64,000 nucleotides of DNA from Thiohalocapsa sp. PB-PSB1 (GCA_016745215.1 CP050890.1:5766001-5830000), one strand, 5' to 3'; positions 26,958 through 36,432 are shown, counted from the stretch's first letter. Notes: generated by a model from the sequence alone, not told the origin. Translations and numbers: made by a program.

Positions 26958-28454
26958 ATGCGAATCGGCGATTTGATGTCGGAAACTGGAGTCAAGTTCG
27001 GAACCAGCGGAGCGCGTGGACGCGTGCTCGATATGACCGATCGGGTCTGTTATGCCTACGCGCTGGGGTTTATCCGTTACCTGATCGGCAAAGGTGCATT
27101 GCATGCCGGCGAGGCAGTCGGCATCGGCGGTGATTTTCGCGCCAGCAGCGAACGCATCATGACAGCCTGCGCTCGCGCCGTCAGCGCAGCCGATTGTGTA
27201 CCGCGCAACTTTGGGCGCATTCCAACTCCGGCGCTGGCTGCATATGGGATCGCCACGGCGATGCCGACCATGATGGTCACCGGCAGCCACATTCCCGAGG
27301 ATCGCAACGGCATCAAGTTCAATTTGGCCAGCGGCGAGATCCTGAAGCAGGATGAAGCGTGCATCCGTGCCGAGGATGTGCCATTGCCGGATGCGTTGTT
27401 CGACGCTGACGGCGCTTTCAGCGACAACGATCATCCATCCTCCTCCTGGTTGCCTGCCGAAGAGCGGGACGCTCACGATGCCTATGTTGCAAGCTTTCTG
27501 CATTTTTTCCCGGCAGATTGCCTGGCCGGCATGCGCATCGGTTTATACGAACACTCTTCTGTGGCTCGCGCGGCATTGCACGAAGTATTGACCGGGCTCG
27601 GCGCCGAGGTCGAGCGCCTGGGCTTTTCCGAGACCTTTATCCCAGTGGATACCGAGGCCATTCGCGCCGAAGATGTCGCCCTGGCGCGTCAGTGGGCTGC
27701 GGGCGGTCGCTTCCACGCGCTGGTGTCTACCGACGGCGATGGCGACCGACCGCTGGTCGGCGATGAGCAGGGCACATGGTTGCGCGGCGACATCGCGGGC
27801 ATCCTCTGCGCTCGCGCCCTGGGCGCCGCGGCGGTAGTCACCCCGGTCAGTTCCAACACCGCCCTGGAAAGCAGTGGCTGGTTTGCCGATGTGGTCCGCA
27901 CCCGCATCGGCTCGCCGTACGTGATTGCCGCGATGCAGGAGCTCAGTGCCCGCGGCATCGCACCCGTGGTCGGCTACGAGGCCAATGGCGGTTTTCTGAC
28001 GAACAGCGACATCATCCGCGACGGCAGGCGGCTGCCCGCATTACCAACCCGCGACGCGCTGATTGTCGCGGTAGCCATTCTCGCTGCCGCCAACGCCACC
28101 GGCAAAAGCATCTCGCGTTTCTCTGGGGAATTGCCGCCGCGTTTCACCGCGAGCGACCGCGTCAAGGCCTTTCCGACCGAACTCAGCAAACGGCGCTTGG
28201 CCGAATTTGCGAGTGGCGATGAGGCCGCTGACCGGCGCGCCCTGGACGCCGTGTTTAGTACAGAGTTCGGCCCGGTGGCAACGGTCGACCGTACCGACGG
28301 TCTGCGTATCACCTTCGACAGCGGCGAAATCGCGCATCTGCGCCCATCCGGTAATGCGCCGGAATTGCGTGCCTACACCGAGGCTGGTAGTGTCGAGCGC
28401 GCCCGTGAGATGAACCAAATCTGTATGGCAATCCTCAACAATTGGCGCGAGTGA
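26958..28454 (+). CDS. phosphohexomutase (phosphomannomutase/phosphoglucomutase family)
   Basis: The protein has 498 residues, with the four motifs of the alpha-D-phosphohexomutase family in order: TSGARG near the N-terminus, the phosphoserine loop VTGSHIPEDRNG (a variant of TASHNP), the metal-binding loop DGDGDRP, the sugar-specificity loop GYEANGG, and the phosphate-binding loop RPSGNAPE. It interconverts hexose 1- and 6-phosphates through a phosphoserine enzyme, feeding cell-wall or exopolysaccharide sugar nucleotides. The variant serine loop and GYEANGG instead of GEMSGH make substrate choice uncertain. The start at 26958 has GAGGTG four bases upstream. It appears monocistronic; the next gene begins 212 bases further on. 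Confidence 0.9.
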   Translation: MRIGDLMSETGVKFGTSGARGRVLDMTDRVCYAYALGFIRYLIGKGALHAGEAVGIGGDFRASSERIMTACARAVSAADCVPRNFGRIPTPALAAYGIATAMPTMMVTGSHIPEDRNGIKFNLASGEILKQDEACIRAEDVPLPDALFDADGAFSDNDHPSSSWLPAEERDAHDAYVASFLHFFPADCLAGMRIGLYEHSSVARAALHEVLTGLGAEVERLGFSETFIPVDTEAIRAEDVALARQWAAGGRFHALVSTDGDGDRPLVGDEQGTWLRGDIAGILCARALGAAAVVTPVSSNTALESSGWFADVVRTRIGSPYVIAAMQELSARGIAPVVGYEANGGFLTNSDIIRDGRRLPALPTRDALIVAVAILAAANATGKSISRFSGELPPRFTASDRVKAFPTELSKRRLAEFASGDEAADRRALDAVFSTEFGPVATVDRTDGLRITFDSGEIAHLRPSGNAPELRAYTEAGSVERAREMNQICMAILNNWRE

Positions 28455-28666
28455 ACGTCGGCAGGTCATGTCTGGCGGAATGACCCGTCGTATCGGTTGC
28501 AACGACAGACTCGGCTGACCGTCAAGCGCCTGATCCGGCGGCGCAATAACTTAACCCTTGTTTTCTGGTAATTGCCTTAAGCTTTGGTTTTTGGTAAAGA
28601 TTGTAACTGGCATATCATACTCAGACCCGCCACGCGGTCATTCCATTCAACGAGGATGTCAACATA

Positions 28667-30142
28667 ATGCAGCCCCCCCTACTCTTTTCACGCCTGGTTG
28701 CCCCGACACTCGCCATTCTGGGCTTACTCTTGCTCGTCGGCTGTGCTGGCGGCGGTGGCAAAAAGGCCGATCTGTCCGAGCAACCAACCTGGGCTTCCTC
28801 CAGCACCTTCCCAGTGCCTCCGGAATTGCGCGACAATGTTGATTTCTGGCGCCATGTCTACGGTATTTGGGGCCGCGGACAGGTTGCGTTTCACGACAAT
28901 AAACACCTTGGCGTGATCTACGAGGTGGCCGAATTGCCAGGACCGGTGGGCAATGGTGCCTACAGCAAGCGCCAGCGTGCCTGGGTGAACATGCGTACCG
29001 ATGACTATGCGGCGCGCTTGAAGGTGCTCGAGCGCAATTTGGCGGAAGGCAGGCCATTGAGCTCCGACCAGAAACAATTGCTGGCCAAGTTCGACCGAGC
29101 TGGCGGACGAGCGGCCCTGATCGGCGCCGAACAGCGTGTGCGCGGCCAGCGCGGGCTCCGTGAGCGCTTCCGTGCCGGTATCGAGATCAGCGGACGCTAC
29201 GATGCCGTCTTTCGCGACATCATGCGCCGCAACGGCGTCCCTGAGGATCTTGCCTATTTACCGCATGTCGAATCGTCCTTTCAAACGCATGCCCGCTCCA
29301 AGGTCGGTGCCGGCGGTGTCTGGCAGTTCATGCCGGCAACAGCGCGCCAATACATGACGCTGAACAGCGCCGTCGACGAGCGTTTCGACCCGATCCTGGC
29401 CGCCGACGGCGCTGCCCGCTATCTGTCGCAGGCGTACCGCAAACTCGGCAGTTGGCCATTGGCCATCACTTCTTATAATCATGGCCAGGGCGGTATGGCA
29501 AAGGCCAAGGCAATCTATGGCGACGATATCGGTCGCATTGCGACCCGTTATAACGGCCGAGCATTCGGTTTTGCATCGCGCAATTTTTATTCCGAATTCG
29601 TTGCCGCGCGCGAGGTGGCGAGCAATCCCGAGCGCTATTTCCCCGAGGGAGTGCAATATGAGCAGCCTTGGAACCACGATCGGCTGGTGTTGCGATACCC
29701 GTTGCCAGCCAGCCACATCGCCCGTCATTATGGCACCTCGACCGCACGGCTGAGCGGGCTGAATCTGCATTGGAACCAGCACGTGCGCGCCGGCGACAAA
29801 AGCCTGCCCGCCGGTTCCACCGTATGGCTGCCGGGCGGATCGCTGCAGCGGGTCGCGAGCCAGCCACCGCCGATGCCAAAACCAGTGGTCATCGCAAAGA
29901 CCGAGCCCAAGGCGCACCTGACATTGGCCAAGTCCGAAAAACCGGCCGCCGAAGACAGATCCGCTGCCAAGCCAAAACCCAAAGCATCGGCCACGCGCTA
30001 TCATGTCGTACAGCCGGAGGAAACGCTGTATCGCGTTGCATTGAGCAACGGTATTTCAGTGACCGAGTTGCGGCGGTTGAACAAGATGCGCCCCGGCGAT
30101 TCGACCATTCGGCCCGGTCAAAGGTTGAAGGTCGGCATTTAG
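28667..30142 (+). CDS. mltD: MltD-like lytic murein transglycosylase, lipoprotein with LysM
   Basis: The protein has 491 residues. The N-terminus has a lipoprotein signal with lipobox LLVGC, so it is probably outer-membrane anchored. The central SLT domain carries the catalytic Glu in HVESSF, followed by GVWQFMPATARQYM and ITSYNHGQGG, the usual MltD order. The C-terminus holds one LysM repeat (YHVVQPEETLYRV ... RPGQRLKV), which binds glycan strands; E. coli MltD has two. It cleaves murein between MurNAc and GlcNAc with formation of 1,6-anhydroMurNAc. A Lys/Pro/Ala-rich linker separates catalytic and LysM parts. Confidence 0.92.
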   Translation: MQPPLLFSRLVAPTLAILGLLLLVGCAGGGGKKADLSEQPTWASSSTFPVPPELRDNVDFWRHVYGIWGRGQVAFHDNKHLGVIYEVAELPGPVGNGAYSKRQRAWVNMRTDDYAARLKVLERNLAEGRPLSSDQKQLLAKFDRAGGRAALIGAEQRVRGQRGLRERFRAGIEISGRYDAVFRDIMRRNGVPEDLAYLPHVESSFQTHARSKVGAGGVWQFMPATARQYMTLNSAVDERFDPILAADGAARYLSQAYRKLGSWPLAITSYNHGQGGMAKAKAIYGDDIGRIATRYNGRAFGFASRNFYSEFVAAREVASNPERYFPEGVQYEQPWNHDRLVLRYPLPASHIARHYGTSTARLSGLNLHWNQHVRAGDKSLPAGSTVWLPGGSLQRVASQPPPMPKPVVIAKTEPKAHLTLAKSEKPAAEDRSAAKPKPKASATRYHVVQPEETLYRVALSNGISVTELRRLNKMRPGDSTIRPGQRLKVGI

Positions 30143-30162
30143 GCGATTTCCGTCCATCGCCT
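30141..30162 (+). terminator. hairpin at the end of the mltD-like gene
   Basis: aggcgat and atcgcct form a perfect seven-pair stem with an eight-base loop beginning at the stop codon. There is no T-run, so intrinsic termination would be weak. Confidence 0.4.
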
Positions 30163-30203
30163 CAACGAGCGTCGAAAACTCCAGGGGCAACGTAGCGTTC
30201 GCT

Positions 30204-30231
30204 TTGTTCAATGGCTGATGCGTTCTATACT
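30204..30231 (+). promoter_or_regulatory. candidate sigma70 promoter for ribF
   Basis: TTGTTC (30204-30209) and TATACT (30226-30231) are separated by 16 bases and lie about 30 bases upstream of the ribF start. Confidence 0.45.
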
Positions 30232-30260
30232 GTTGGGTTTTTGCTCGAAGTCGAACCATC

Positions 30261-31208
30261 ATGAGGCTGATTCGAGGCCTGCACAATCTGCGCGATCGGG
30301 ACCGTGGCTGTGTGGCCACCATCGGCAATTTCGACGGAGTACACCTGGGGCATCGCGCAGTATTTGCGCGCCTGAAAGAGCGCGGTCAAGCGCTTGGGCT
30401 GCCAGCCACGGTGATTACTTTCGAGCCGCAACCGATGGAATATTTCATCCCGGACGCTGCACCCGCAAGGCTCACCCGGTTACGCGAAAAAATCGCCGCG
30501 ATCGCCTGTACCGGCATTGAGCGGATCATGCTGTTGAAATTCGGAGCACGACTGGCGGGTATGGACGCGCGCGGCTTTGCCGATCGCTTGCTGGTGCAGG
30601 GGCTTGGGGTGCGTTTTCTGCTGGTGGGGGACGACTTTCGCTTTGGTCACCAGCGTAGCGGCGACTTCCAGCTGCTGAGCCGCATCGGTGTCGAGCAGAA
30701 CTTCGCGGTGGAGAACTTGCACACCGTCAAGCAAAGCGACGAACGGATCAGCAGCACCCGCATTCGCGAGGCGATCGCCCGCGGCGACCTGGAACAGGCG
30801 CGCCGTCTGCTAGGCAGGCCCTACAGCATCCGGGGCCGCGTCGCACACGGCGACAAGCGCGGGCGTACCATCGGCTTCCCGACCGCAAATATCCATTTGC
30901 ATCGGCGCGTGAGTCCTCTGACCGGTGTGCATGCCGTGCTTGTGCATGGTCTTGGCGAACAACCGCTGCCGGCGGTGGCAAACGTCGGCAGCCGGCCGAC
31001 CCTGGGGGGGACCGAGCCGCGCCTGGAGGTCCATCTGTTCGACTTCGAACGCGAGATCTACGGTGCGCATCTGGAGGTAGAGTTCCAGCTCAAGCTTCGC
31101 GAAGAACAGCGGTTCGAGTCCTTCGATGCCCTGAAACAGCAGATCGCCCGCGATGCCGCGGCGGCAAAGCAGTATTTGGCGGATCGCATGCGAACCAGCC
31201 AACAGTAG
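30261..31208 (+). CDS. ribF: bifunctional riboflavin kinase / FAD synthetase
   Basis: The protein has 315 residues, normal for RibF. The N-terminal FMN adenylyltransferase half has the nucleotidyltransferase signature GNFDGVHLGH and the FAD-synthetase ISSTRIR segment. The C-terminal riboflavin kinase half begins at GRVAHGDKRGRTIGFPTANI, with GTEPRLEVHLFDF and the flavokinase Glu in the usual positions. It converts riboflavin to FMN and FMN to FAD with ATP in the cytoplasm. In many gammaproteobacteria ribF precedes ileS and lspA; here it stands alone and faces phaR. Confidence 0.95.
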   Translation: MRLIRGLHNLRDRDRGCVATIGNFDGVHLGHRAVFARLKERGQALGLPATVITFEPQPMEYFIPDAAPARLTRLREKIAAIACTGIERIMLLKFGARLAGMDARGFADRLLVQGLGVRFLLVGDDFRFGHQRSGDFQLLSRIGVEQNFAVENLHTVKQSDERISSTRIREAIARGDLEQARRLLGRPYSIRGRVAHGDKRGRTIGFPTANIHLHRRVSPLTGVHAVLVHGLGEQPLPAVANVGSRPTLGGTEPRLEVHLFDFEREIYGAHLEVEFQLKLREEQRFESFDALKQQIARDAAAAKQYLADRMRTSQQ

Positions 31209-31257
31209 ACGAGATTTCTACAGTGCGGACACCAGCGCGGACGAGACAGGTGCCAAC

Positions 31258-31782
31258 TCAACCAGGCTCGTCTTTGCCAGGCTGATCGCTTGCTGGCTGC
31301 TCATTGCTCGGAACGATTTCTGCTGTCGTCGAGTCGCCATCGCTGAGCTTGAAGCCCATCGCACGCATGAAGTTTTTGTGCGCGTCGGCCAAAATCTCGA
31401 GGTTGCGCTGGGTCACCCGCCCAAGGGCATCGAGCGGAACTTCACCCCAGGTTTCAACCAGTTGCTTTTGATGTTCCGCAAATGAATCCAACGAGTGTTT
31501 CATATAATGGGCGAACACGCCATGCAGGGTGCCGCCATAGAAGCGAATGATCTGAGACAACATTGCGGCGGAGAACAGCGGTTCGCCACCGCTTTCCTCC
31601 TCCAGCATGATCTGCAGCAAGATGGTCCGGGTTAGATCCTCGTCGTTGACCGTGTCCACCACCCGGAATGGCACGGCTTTCATGACTAATTCGCGCACAT
31701 CCATCAACGTGATGTAGCGACTGATTTCAGTGTCATACAGACGACGGTTGGGATACTTCTTGATAATGCGTTGTTTGGACAT
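31258..31782 (-). CDS. phaR: PHA synthesis repressor PhaR
   Basis: The protein starts SKQRIIKKYPNRRLYDTEISRYITL, the signature of the PhaR DNA-binding N-terminus (PHB_acc_N), followed by the PHB-accumulation domain (LLQIMLEEESGGEPLFS, LSQIIRFYGGTLHGVF). The length is 174 residues from the ATG at 31782. An in-frame ATG nine bases upstream (31791) is possible, but GGATG is better placed for the chosen start. PhaR senses PHA granules and represses phasin and PHA genes. It is divergent from phaE-phaC, a typical arrangement. Confidence 0.92.
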   Translation of the reverse strand: MSKQRIIKKYPNRRLYDTEISRYITLMDVRELVMKAVPFRVVDTVNDEDLTRTILLQIMLEEESGGEPLFSAAMLSQIIRFYGGTLHGVFAHYMKHSLDSFAEHQKQLVETWGEVPLDALGRVTQRNLEILADAHKNFMRAMGFKLSDGDSTTAEIVPSNEQPASDQPGKDEPG

Positions 31783-32228
31783 GGATGGCATCCAGACAGG
31801 CAGCGCAAGAAGCAGACGAGCGCGGTCCAGCTCCCCCGCTTGTCTACAGCTTCACACGCGATTGTGTTGCGTGGTGTCTAGCACCCGATGTTGCAAAGCA
31901 CTGCACGGCTGCAGGCCAGATGCACGGTAGGGCGCACAGCGGGGCGCGTGGGGGTAGGCAGCAAGCGGCTGCTGGTGGCGGTGATTCGGGTGGCGGTGAT
32001 CAAGTTCTCGCTCATGGCGATCTCCTGCTGACATAAGGATCCGCGAAACGCACGGCTTGCGTGCACATGCGCCCGATTGCCCATTGTGTTCGGCTTCGAC
32101 AGACCTGTATGCTCAGCTCGTTTGTGCGCGGACAGAGTGCAGTCTAAGCCCTTTTGTTGCAGTGCACAAATTTCCATGCTAGGTTTTTGGCAACACTACT
32201 TTAGGAGCGCGACTTCTGCGACAAACCG
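31783..32228. promoter_or_regulatory. phaR / phaEC divergent control region
   Basis: This gene-free 446-bp spacer separates phaR and phaE. At 32153-32170 it has a near-palindrome, tttgttgcagtgcacaaa. A possible -35 (TTGTTG, 32154-32159) with a poor -10 (TGCTAG) 17 bases downstream overlaps it, so this is a plausible PhaR operator. A related tgcaaagcactgca lies near 31890. Binding is inferred only. Confidence 0.35.
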
Positions 32229-33383
32229 ATGAGCGACAACACATTCTTTAACGACGACTGGCTGAAACTCCAACAAAGTTATTGGCAAGGCCTCGCCGAG
32301 ATGGGGCGCCAGGCCATGAACATGAACGCCCCGATGGCTGCGCCCTGGAACTCCACTCCCTGGGCCTCGGCCCTAAACAACCCCTTGGGTAACAACCCCT
32401 TGGGTCCGGCCATGAACCAATGGTGGCAGGCTTTGTCACCGGGTGCATCGGACCAAGCGAAGATGTTTCCGGCGCAGATTTTCATGGACCGCCTGCTGGA
32501 GCAGGGCAAGGCTTACTTTGACACGGTGGGGCGCTTTACACAGGGTCTTCCCAAGAGCATGTCCGACGCGGGAGCGGCCGGTGACGGCTGGCAAATGCTG
32601 AACAAGACCTTCGACGAACTGCAAAAAGCCTTCGCTGGCGGCATCAAAGGCGACAACGACAGCCTGCGGCGGATGTTCGGCTTCTGGGAAATGCCAATGG
32701 ATACCTGGCAACGCATGATGTCCGCAATAACACCGATGATGCCCGGCGACATGTTGCGCAACATGCCCAACGATCAGGTCAAAGACAGCATGAATCGGGT
32801 TCTGTCGGCGCCCGGGCTTGGTTACACTCGCGAAGAACAGGCCCAGTACCAGGAACTCGCCCGTGCGGTCATGGAGTTCCAGCAGGCAATGCAGGAGTAC
32901 ATGGGCTTTTTCAGCACACTCGGGGTCAAATCCGTCGAACGCATGCGCGATGAGATGCAGAAATTGGCGCAAAGCGGCAAAAGCATCGATTCTGCCCGCG
33001 CATTGTTCGACACCTGGGTCATGTGCTGCGAGGACATCTACGGCGAGCAGGTCGCAACCGAAGACTATGCGCGTATCTACGGCCGCCTGGTCAACACACA
33101 AATGGCGGTGAAAAAACGCATGTCCATCATGGTGGACGAGAATCTGGGCGCCATGAACATGCCCACACGCAGGGAATTGCGCACATTGCAGGAACGATTG
33201 CAGCAAACACGTCGCGAAAACAGGCAATTGAGACGCGAACTCGACACCATCAAACGGCGTATTGCCAGTCTACCCAGCGGCGATTCCCTGCCGCGCAGCG
33301 CACCGCCGGCGGCGTCGAAAAAAACGGCTGCAAGCAAGAAAACAGCCGCTAAGGCGGCGCCCAAAGCGGCTCCCAAGCAATAA
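32229..33383 (+). CDS. phaE: class III PHA synthase subunit PhaE
   Basis: The protein has 384 residues and matches the family layout of PhaE: an N-terminal WLKLQQSYWQGLAEM segment, a Pro/Asn-rich stretch, a long helical middle (LPKSMSDAGAAGDGWQMLNK ... EMPMDTWQRMMS) and the conserved NTQMAVKKRMSIMVDENLGA and NMPTRRELRTLQERL coiled coil. The last 35 residues are a Lys/Ala tail (KKTAASKKTAAKAAPKAAPK), unusual and low-complexity. PhaE has no catalytic residues of its own and forms the active complex with PhaC on the granule surface. phaC follows 175 bases downstream. Confidence 0.95.
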   Translation: MSDNTFFNDDWLKLQQSYWQGLAEMGRQAMNMNAPMAAPWNSTPWASALNNPLGNNPLGPAMNQWWQALSPGASDQAKMFPAQIFMDRLLEQGKAYFDTVGRFTQGLPKSMSDAGAAGDGWQMLNKTFDELQKAFAGGIKGDNDSLRRMFGFWEMPMDTWQRMMSAITPMMPGDMLRNMPNDQVKDSMNRVLSAPGLGYTREEQAQYQELARAVMEFQQAMQEYMGFFSTLGVKSVERMRDEMQKLAQSGKSIDSARALFDTWVMCCEDIYGEQVATEDYARIYGRLVNTQMAVKKRMSIMVDENLGAMNMPTRRELRTLQERLQQTRRENRQLRRELDTIKRRIASLPSGDSLPRSAPPAASKKTAASKKTAAKAAPKAAPKQ

Positions 33384-33558
33384 ACCCCGGGGTGGCGCCA
33401 CGAGCGGGCTCGGCCCCAGGCCAAGCCGGCCGGCACACCGCAATGCCACTCCGGAATGCCACTTCGGAATGGGTGCTCAAAATGGCGCATCCAGCATGAT
33501 GCCCTGGCGCTGACAGCCTATTACCAATCCCAATCAATACCATCAAGAGGACATCGAC

Positions 33559-34626
33559 GTGTTCCCCATCGAAATCCGCCCCGACAAACTCAGCGAGGAA
33601 ATGCTCGACTACAGCCGCAAGCTGAGTCAGGGTATGCAGAACCTGCTTGACGCTGGTGAAATCGACACCGGCGTTTCGCCAAAAGATATTGTCTACAGCG
33701 ATGACAAGCTGGTTCTGTACCGTTACCAGAGCCCGCCCGACGTGGAACGCCAGCCAGTGCCGTTGCTGGTGATCTATGCATTGGTCAACCGCCCCTACAT
33801 GACCGATATTCAGGAAGATCGCTCAACCATCAAAGGCTTGCTCGAAACCGGACAGGACGTTTACCTGATCGACTGGGGCTATCCGGATGAAGCCGACTGT
33901 GCGCTGACATTGGATGACTACATCAATGGCTACATCGACGGCTGCGTCGACTATCTGTGCCAAACTCACGGCATGGACAAAATCAATATCCTGGGCATCT
34001 GCCAGGGTGGCGTGTTCAGCCTGATGTACACGGCTCTGCATCCAGAGAAGGTACGCAATCTCGTGACCATGGTCACGCCGGTGGATTTCCACACTCCCGG
34101 CAATCTGCTGGCCTCCTGGGTGCGGCACATCGACGTCGATTTAGCCGTGGACACCATCGGTAACATGCCAGGTGAAATGCTGAACTGGACCTTCTTGTCA
34201 TTAAAGCCATTCAGCCTCGCCGGCCAGAAATACATCAACATGGTCGACTTGCTGGATGATCCCAAGAAGATCAAAAATTTCCTGCGCATGGAAAAATGGA
34301 TCTTCGACAGTCCAGACCAGGCCGGCGAGACCTTCCGCGAATTCGCCAAGGGCTTCTTCCAAAACAACGGTTTCATCAACGGCGGCATCACGGTGGGGAA
34401 TGAGCCGGTCGATCTGAAGCAAATCACCTGCCCAGTGCTGAACATCTTTGCATTGCAGGACCATCTGGTGCCGCCCGATTCGTCCAAGGCCATGAGCGGC
34501 TTGATCGCGAGCAATGATTACACCGAATTGGCCTTTCCCGGTGGCCATATCGGTATTTATGTCAGCGGCAAAGCGCAAAAAGAAGTCACGCCCGCCATCG
34601 GCAACTGGCTCAACGAGCACGGCTGA
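33559..34626 (+). CDS. phaC: class III PHA synthase catalytic subunit PhaC
   Basis: The protein has 355 residues, the usual length for class III PhaC. Alpha/beta-hydrolase fold with the lipase-like box GICQGG carrying the nucleophile Cys148, the catalytic Asp301 in FALQDHLVPP and His330 in GGHIGIY. It polymerises (R)-3-hydroxyacyl-CoA into PHA with loss of CoA. It needs PhaE, encoded just upstream. The gene converges on the RuBisCO-like protein gene with only 63 bases between. Confidence 0.97.
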   Translation: MFPIEIRPDKLSEEMLDYSRKLSQGMQNLLDAGEIDTGVSPKDIVYSDDKLVLYRYQSPPDVERQPVPLLVIYALVNRPYMTDIQEDRSTIKGLLETGQDVYLIDWGYPDEADCALTLDDYINGYIDGCVDYLCQTHGMDKINILGICQGGVFSLMYTALHPEKVRNLVTMVTPVDFHTPGNLLASWVRHIDVDLAVDTIGNMPGEMLNWTFLSLKPFSLAGQKYINMVDLLDDPKKIKNFLRMEKWIFDSPDQAGETFREFAKGFFQNNGFINGGITVGNEPVDLKQITCPVLNIFALQDHLVPPDSSKAMSGLIASNDYTELAFPGGHIGIYVSGKAQKEVTPAIGNWLNEHG

Positions 34627-34633
34627 TGCAGAC

Positions 34634-34651
34634 GACGCCAAGGATGGCGTC
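34634..34651. terminator. short hairpin between convergent phaC and RLP genes
   Basis: gacgcc and ggcgtc form a six-pair stem with a six-base loop in the 63-bp space between two convergent stops. It could serve both directions but is weak. Confidence 0.35.
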
Positions 34652-34689
34652 CGTGCGGTCGAAAAACAGTTCCTTCCCTGTCCTTGCCC

Positions 34690-35991
34690 TCAACCTGTCC
34701 GACCAAACTGCTCCATCGCCGCCGCCAACTCTGGTCGCTCCCGGGCGTATTCGTTCACATCCACGCCCGCCGCAATTGCTTCCCAGGCCTGTCGCAGGCT
34801 GGCAGCACCGCCGCGCGGTCCCATCGCATGGCCGAACACACCTCGGCCAGGTACAAAGCCAAAGTCGACATTCCCGATGTTCTGATACACCCGCTCCAGG
34901 GTCGCGGCCGAATCACTGCCACCGGGCACTGGCAACGCCGGCTTGATGGGACCCATGGGATCGACACAAGCGGCAACATTCTCCAGCACCTCGGCCTCCG
35001 TGACGCGCATGCGGCTGCCAAAGCCTGGCATGATGATGACATCGAACCCCGCCAAACGTTGCAGTCGGGTCAGCACGCGCGTGTGTACACCGAAATTCGG
35101 CAGTCGGCTTACAGCGGCAATGAACGGAAAGTGTGCAATCAACGGTACCTTGGCATGTCGACGCAGCATGCGTACGGCACTCAAGCCCACCGGTAATGCA
35201 TTCACCATGACCGCATTGGCACCGTTACCCACCGCGATATCGTGCAGTTCCAACAACCGATCGACCTCATCGGTGATATTCGCCAGATAGACCTTGGGGA
35301 CGCCGGTTGCCTGCTCCGCGCGAGCGCGGGCTTCGCCCAGCAATGCCGAGCGCTGCCTCAACGGCGACCAGTCCGGATCTGCCAGCATCTCATCGTCCTT
35401 TGCGATATCCAGTCCACCGAGCCAGGCCTGATGGGCGAGCTCGGCAAAGGGCTCCGGCGGCAACCCGATGTTGGGCTTGATCACGCCAAAAAAGAACGGC
35501 CGGCCATGAATACCCCAGCGCTTCCGTAATCCGTCAATGCCGAAGCCTGGACCCTGGAAGGCAGCCAGAAAAGACGCCGGGAATTCGATGTCGAGCAATT
35601 TCACCAGCGGAATGTCCGGCGCGAAATACGCACCCTCCCCAAGCACCGCGCTGATCAGATTCGGTAGCCGCGGACCGAAATTCCGATGCGGATGCGCTAT
35701 GCGTACCCGGCAAGCGCTGACCGGTCCGGCCACCGGCGGGTCGAGCAAATAGCTGGTGCTGGACAACTCCGTCTCCACTTCCAGATCGATCACCTTGGCG
35801 GCGAAGCGCGGCCGGTAGTCCTCGTCCACATCCACGCGCTTCCATTGTGCCGTGGATTGTTCGCTGCACAGATGCGCGGCGGCGATCTTGGGATCACCGC
35901 TGCACTCGAAGTAATAGTCCAGAAGCAAATAATCCTCGGGGTCCAATTCCGACGCCCGGGCGAAAAAACCTGAAATATCCTGCTGCCGCAT
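34690..35991 (-). CDS. RuBisCO-like protein (form IV)
   Basis: The protein has 433 residues with the RuBisCO large-subunit fold signatures: GVIKPNIGL (Lys near 170 kept, second Lys replaced by Asn) and the carbamylation/metal motif GLDIAKDDEML (Lys near 197, Asp, Glu kept). The substrate motif HRAMHA is replaced by HFPFIAA and loop 6 with its essential Lys is replaced by MPGFGSRM, so it cannot be a CO2-fixing RuBisCO. Known form IV proteins act on sulfur metabolites such as 5-methylthioribulose 1-phosphate or on four-carbon acid-sugar phosphates; the exact reaction here is unknown. The gene starts 3 bases after the yjbQ stop with GGAGG eight bases upstream, so both form an operon. Confidence 0.92.
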   Translation of the reverse strand: MRQQDISGFFARASELDPEDYLLLDYYFECSGDPKIAAAHLCSEQSTAQWKRVDVDEDYRPRFAAKVIDLEVETELSSTSYLLDPPVAGPVSACRVRIAHPHRNFGPRLPNLISAVLGEGAYFAPDIPLVKLLDIEFPASFLAAFQGPGFGIDGLRKRWGIHGRPFFFGVIKPNIGLPPEPFAELAHQAWLGGLDIAKDDEMLADPDWSPLRQRSALLGEARARAEQATGVPKVYLANITDEVDRLLELHDIAVGNGANAVMVNALPVGLSAVRMLRRHAKVPLIAHFPFIAAVSRLPNFGVHTRVLTRLQRLAGFDVIIMPGFGSRMRVTEAEVLENVAACVDPMGPIKPALPVPGGSDSAATLERVYQNIGNVDFGFVPGRGVFGHAMGPRGGAASLRQAWEAIAAGVDVNEYARERPELAAAMEQFGRTG

Positions 35992-35994
35992 GAT

Positions 35995-36432
35995 CTAACC
36001 CTCCACACCTTTGCCCAGGAACTGCAGCGTGACCTCGCGATGTTCCCGCGGTCCATCCAACTCGATGAAAAAAATCGATTGCCAACCACCCAACAGCAAC
36101 TCGCCCTCCACCACCGGAATGCTCTCGGAGGCATTCATAAACAGCCCCAGCAAATGCGCGTGGGCGTTATCGCGATCATCGACCGGGGCCAAGTTATGCC
36201 GATAATCGCCATCCCGCGGCACCAGTCGCTTCAAAAAGCTGACCATGTCCCGGTGCAACTGGGCTTCGTTCTCGTTCAAATTTACCCGCGCCGTGGTATG
36301 GCGGGAGATCAGCGTCAGCAGGCCAGCGCGCAGGCCGTTGGCCGCCAGGCGCTCGCGCACCCGGGCGGTGATGTCGATCACCTGAATCGGCTCGACGCTG
36401 GTCAATGCTATGGTGTCAAGGGTACTGTGCAT
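35995..36432 (-). CDS. yjbQ: YjbQ / UPF0047 family protein
   Basis: The protein has 145 residues from the ATG at 36432, the normal size for the family; upstream in-frame ATGs would add a non-conserved tail. Family hallmarks are present: SRHTTARVNLNENE, the YRHNLAPVDDRDNAHAHLLG histidine cluster, and LLLGGWQSIFFIELDGPREH. Members show weak thiamine-phosphate-synthase-like activity, but their true role is unsettled. It is the first gene of an operon with the RuBisCO-like protein. Confidence 0.9.
   Translation of the reverse strand: MHSTLDTIALTSVEPIQVIDITARVRERLAANGLRAGLLTLISRHTTARVNLNENEAQLHRDMVSFLKRLVPRDGDYRHNLAPVDDRDNAHAHLLGLFMNASESIPVVEGELLLGGWQSIFFIELDGPREHREVTLQFLGKGVEG

Noticed and set aside
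34690..35991. Annotation as a functional RuBisCO large subunit
   Set aside because: Loop 6 lysine and the HRAMHA motif are replaced, and one active-site lysine is Asn, so it is form IV.
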